A DNA stretch of 24,202 bases from Seison nebaliae (Eukaryota > Rotifera > Pararotatoria > Seisonacea > Seisonidae), in assembly GCA_023231475.1 (NCBI GenBank), contig JALJEE010002627.1, positions 1-24,202 on the forward strand, in the 5' to 3' direction. How positions within the stretch are numbered: the first letter of the stretch is position 1; the number at the start of each line of letters is the position of its first letter. Both the position numbers and the translations under genes were made by a program. The notes below the pieces were generated by a model, which saw only the letters and a program-made list of their open reading frames with translations, made no database searches and was not told the DNA's origin. This document shows, in pieces, positions 22,201 to 24,202 of the stretch.

Positions 22201-22549
22201 ATGTTTCTCATTACAAAAATCATTACAACCACATGTCCTTTATACTGCCGAATTAATGACAACCGAATTAGAAATAGTAACGGATGATGAAACTGAAGAT
22301 ACGATATCCGTTTCAGAAACCGTCAATAATTTGAGAAAAATCCCATCGGATACCAGTTCGAAAAGCAGTTCTATTTTAAATGGAAAATTAGTTTTGAAAC
22401 AAAGAAAATCGAATGAACAATTACCGGCAAGTACAAAGACATCTAATGAAAAGTTAAGGAAAGAAAGCTCGACCAGCAATCAGAGTAAACAACAGAACAT
22501 TTTTCATGAAACATCGAATGAAAAAGAAGATGACGAAGTTCTTAATTGA
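19256..22549 (+). CDS. PDXDC1: PDXDC1-like protein (group II PLP-decarboxylase fold, no PLP lysine)
   Basis: A single uninterrupted exon of 1097 codons, longer than human PDXDC1 (788 residues). An N-terminal extension of about 150 residues is acidic and polar, with a likely coiled stretch (LDELAKKNDEIMNNLMEEL). The decarboxylase-like fold follows: PLMVIGWIGTPGNSLGFIDPL (roughly residues 444-464), WFHAQGDLLATL, then DSMNSMTLNFGQWLG at D512-G526. In active group II decarboxylases that last motif is DPHKWL; here the lysine position is Q523. The conserved C-terminal PDXDC1 segment EEGVVRKIPLVGNLYNWWSP starts at E955. A charged insertion (runs of E, then K) occupies about residues 545-590. The tail is Ser/Lys-rich. 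It is probably a non-catalytic family member; its biological role is unclear even in well-studied animals. The start codon context is weak (C at -3), so a nearby upstream exon is possible. Confidence 0.9.
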   Translation: MERQSSLIVDDRPHSTSSLASSTDGPIDDGTMVTKNLIGNLKEESKEMGSNEDNCDGDNVTDSLNEETKVMIKKSIVPNIETDALYGRVLGPIMSQLDELAKKNDEIMNNLMEELEEKKKKEQLDIDLSHIPQLLRDSKKNLNEIVDDSLECLIKNHFQEFDKTSFIPRAHCRSYEATFNCLNDLERCQFESILSNTSFDIVNVKSVRDLVEMIRSRLQNDTKNTNVNNNNSSVAANVCQEMMISKLNEQSKYTANLSITNIVSYATSLLSYLCGENGIDAILLPFITRTLSLNVIEWLTRIYRFPSNSHLYLHHDIWDGCVRLARYNLCRSYPNYSRDGYLAFDDHAPVIYLSSGGGIEWTNYLKNEENSDLLAHLKYHLATELALPCTSIRLLPSEQYEDYDRTLHSNENKKTKSHDKPSIVSKKRFEMMLMEDLMRGNLPLMVIGWIGTPGNSLGFIDPLNELREIANRVCGEKSFIKFPVWFHAQGDLLATLPMIHNEIPSKVLTTIDSMNSMTLNFGQWLGVSPGIMLPNITLYHDTKPFKNKEEEEKEKEENSEQNETSIKENVDEENKLKKKKKEKKKLNEDYVNMYHAGLLPENVCVRSGTDTLLYGLRCVKSVPLHLQGIFQYWFLLQHLGYEGLISRIRQTCELGNRLARHLMLNDVIKICSYHKVAKDGNEEKVEIFSSFSQLLTDVIDSLLAIDYVNPIVVFRFEPTNVSIPDKRYVDLLNYWLFDNLIHLTDQLHNNQKNIIRKFEFDFIHLSSDVEQMNKKQSKKAIRFIPFQHSNLLAIQSNDLQQLFDYVDEKIEIISATFDCRQLLLELEKNFSFADNLKFIPLDDWPGIGGIRYISDGRSDDQLDMINERIVQELRRIDSAFTMTSAIINTKKIKFIRLGMMTTSLTLNLTLKQIVEIGNRIIDEDEQLQFLSQKVQEGIREASSAIERENQRIRNEEGVVRKIPLVGNLYNWWSPYQVEKKGQCFSLQKSLQPHVLYTAELMTTELEIVTDDETEDTISVSETVNNLRKIPSDTSSKSSSILNGKLVLKQRKSNEQLPASTKTSNEKLRKESSTSNQSKQQNIFHETSNEKEDDEVLN
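20890..21025 (+). repeat. GAG/AAG low-complexity insertion in the PDXDC1 homologue
   Basis: A purine-rich GAG/GAA/AAG tract encodes an acidic run followed by a lysine run, in frame, just after LYHDTKPFKN and before the conserved Y-x-AGLLPENV region. Its length suggests a surface loop added to the family fold. A processed intron is unlikely, because no GT-AG pair removes it cleanly. Confidence 0.7.
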
Positions 22550-23272
22550 ATTCAGTAATTTTCATCATATATTTTCTCACAAATCTTTCATCACCATTTT
22601 CTTCAAATAATATTAATATCATTTTAATCGTATTTCTTCATTCACAATCGACAGTTTTGTGCACTATTTTATTCCTTTTAAATTTGGTTCTAATTCATTT
22701 CATTTCATTTGGAATCTGCTTTCTATCATCTATCAGATATTCGTCCTCTAAAAATTTATCTGATTACCGATAGTCTTTCTTCCCGTCCATTCATTAATTC
22801 AAATTATTTTATTGACCAAATCACTTCCACACCAAACCGTTATTAATCTATCATAATTCATCATTGATCGAATATTGAATTGGATGTCCAATCATTAAGA
22901 TTTCCTTTCAATTATTCTTCGATTTTTTTTCCGAAATTCTCTCAATGATAAATAACGATAAAATGTTAACATTAAATTAATCGTCGAAAAATTTCTATTG
23001 TTCAATATTTGATTAACTTGACAAAAATAATGCATGCTGATTAGGATATGAAATTGAGAAGTTTAAAGAAGTTTATGTGAAAAAGAAATCCGGAATAATT
23101 TTGAGATTTCAATAGAAGTTTTAATTTGAAATAGAACTGAAAGAAATTATTGGTAATTTTATTCCACAAGGTCGGAAGTGATCGGTTTTTTCAACTCCAC
23201 CTCATTGTACCCGTCGACAATTGATAAAACACACTTTTTTTTCCGATATTCTTTCTTATTTGAAGAATTTGA

Positions 23273-23482
23273 GTGAATAATCACTGTTGGGAAATTTACT
23301 GCAATAAATGTTTCATGAATTATTTTGGAGAACATTCACGATGTAACGATTGTAACCCATCAATTCTCCAGAAAATTCTCCAGAATCAACCAGACTTCAA
23401 TCAATTCATTTGCAATGTAGTTGAGACGATTAATAAGATGCAAACTTTTTCCCGTGATATTTTTATGAAACCTATCACATAG
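23273..23482 (+). pseudogene. Possible RING-finger C-terminal fragment
   Basis: The frame opens directly after a stop codon and has no ATG at its start. It reads HCWEIYCNKCFMNYFGEHSR then CNDCN. The spacing C-x4-C-x2-C-x10-C-x2-C matches the second half of a RING finger (as in CGHxYCxxC...CxxC), but the usual His is Glu. No first half (CxxC) is found upstream in any frame. It could be a relic, an exon of an unmodelled gene, or chance. Confidence 0.25.
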
Positions 23483-23856
23483 AGAAAACGCATTTTTTAA
23501 TTTTTGCTCTAAATTCTAATTTTTAGATTACAATTTGCAAAAAATGTTAAATTGAGAATATATTCACTATCACTGATAACATGAACACAACGAGTTATCT
23601 GATTTTATTTTTAATTTAACCTAGGAGGGGATTTGGAGTACAACTATATCTTGTTGTTAGGGCGATTATCTAGACAATAATTCAGCCAATTGTCGTTGCT
23701 AAGATTTGATTATCACAATACACTTAATTATCGTATTGAAATTCCATATCTCACGTGTCATATTCTTACTTATCGAAATTTGCCTATCTAATTTCTTCTA
23801 ATTTTATTTTTTACTCTCTTTATGTATAACTATTCGAAAATTGAATATAAATTTAT

Positions 23857-24054
23857 AGATATTTCCAAACCAACCATGACCTTTTTCCGATATTTAGTAT
23901 TGAATTTTGTTTTTCTAGTTTGTTTCGGAAAATTTTCAATTGCATTCCTGCAAAAATATTCAGATAGTAAACATAATTTTTAGATATTTTCGAACAAACT
24001 TTTAGTTTCCAACAAAATTTTAATGATCTTATTTCAATATTTGGTATTGAATTT
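23857..24054. repeat. Degenerate direct repeat
   Basis: ATATTTAGTATTGAATTT (23890-23907) recurs as ATATTTGGTATTGAATTT (24037-24054), 17 of 18 identical. Each copy is preceded by a related AGATATTTyC motif (23857 and 23982). The two spacings differ (147 and 125), so this is an old tandem duplication with indels. Confidence 0.4.
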
Positions 24055-24202
24055 AATACTTATATTTTCAATGATCGAAAATTGTGATTTGGAAATTATT
24101 TTCGTTTTACGATCTCCAATAACGTTCAGTGTAAATGAAATTATATGTAAACTCCGATTGTGCAAAGAAGACGATAACTGTTTGGGTATTTACAAGTATA
24201 AT

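Larger units (their letters stand above)
22550..24202. other. Right-end region downstream of the PDXDC1 homologue
   Basis: About 1.65 kb, strongly AT-rich. The first several hundred bases are presumably 3' UTR; the nearest clear AATAAA is at 23303-23308. One short frame with a RING-like cysteine pattern (23273-23482) and an imperfect direct repeat (23857-24054) are listed separately. I see no other gene. Confidence 0.45.

Noticed and set aside
18216-23252. Shared words (ATCACTTCCG and AAAAAGTGTGTTTT) near 18216-18295 and, inverted, near 23168-23240
   Set aside because: The two words are not collinear between the sites, so a transposon or inverted repeat is not supported.
1-24202. Bacterial features such as operons, CRISPR arrays or insertion sequences
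   Set aside because: The window is spliced, with animal domain families; no direct-repeat/spacer arrays and no transposase frames were seen.

Overview
This is an AT-rich nuclear window from an animal with a compact genome. The evidence is secreted multi-EGF proteins, very short introns (mostly 42-65 nt), and animal-type NUDT9 and PDXDC1 homologues. The species cannot be named from sequence alone; a small-bodied invertebrate with a streamlined genome is the best guess. All exon models below come from reading GT-AG pairs that keep frame and domain structure, not from transcripts.

The left half (1-13104) holds three tandem, same-strand (-) genes that appear to be paralogues. Each has a signal peptide, a DOMON-like beta-sandwich domain, then one or more EGF repeats. 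Gene A (7919 to beyond the left edge) is very large: 24 exons and about 42 EGF repeats are visible and its 3' end is outside the window. Gene B (11417-10442) and gene C (13104-12318) are minimal versions with a single EGF. In gene A the repeats change along the protein from canonical six-cysteine EGFs to an eight-cysteine form. Several adjacent repeats carry complementary odd cysteines.

The right half is on the + strand. Two tandem NUDT9-type ADP-ribose pyrophosphatases lie at 14731-15660 (intronless) and 16412-17565 (five exons). Both can begin with an MGxxxS N-myristoylation-like sequence. Two X-box (RFX)-like sites sit between them. A long intronless PDXDC1 homologue follows at 19256-22549. 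It lacks the PLP-binding lysine and has a charged low-complexity insertion. The right end is apparently non-coding, with a possible RING-like fragment and a degenerate direct repeat.

A feature common to the spliced genes is the splice donor. Of 32 inferred introns, 27 begin GTT and none uses GTRAGT, the usual animal consensus. The EGF/DOMON genes probably act outside the cell in adhesion or matrix. The NUDT9 pair would hydrolyse ADP-ribose in the cell. There is no evident functional link between the two halves.
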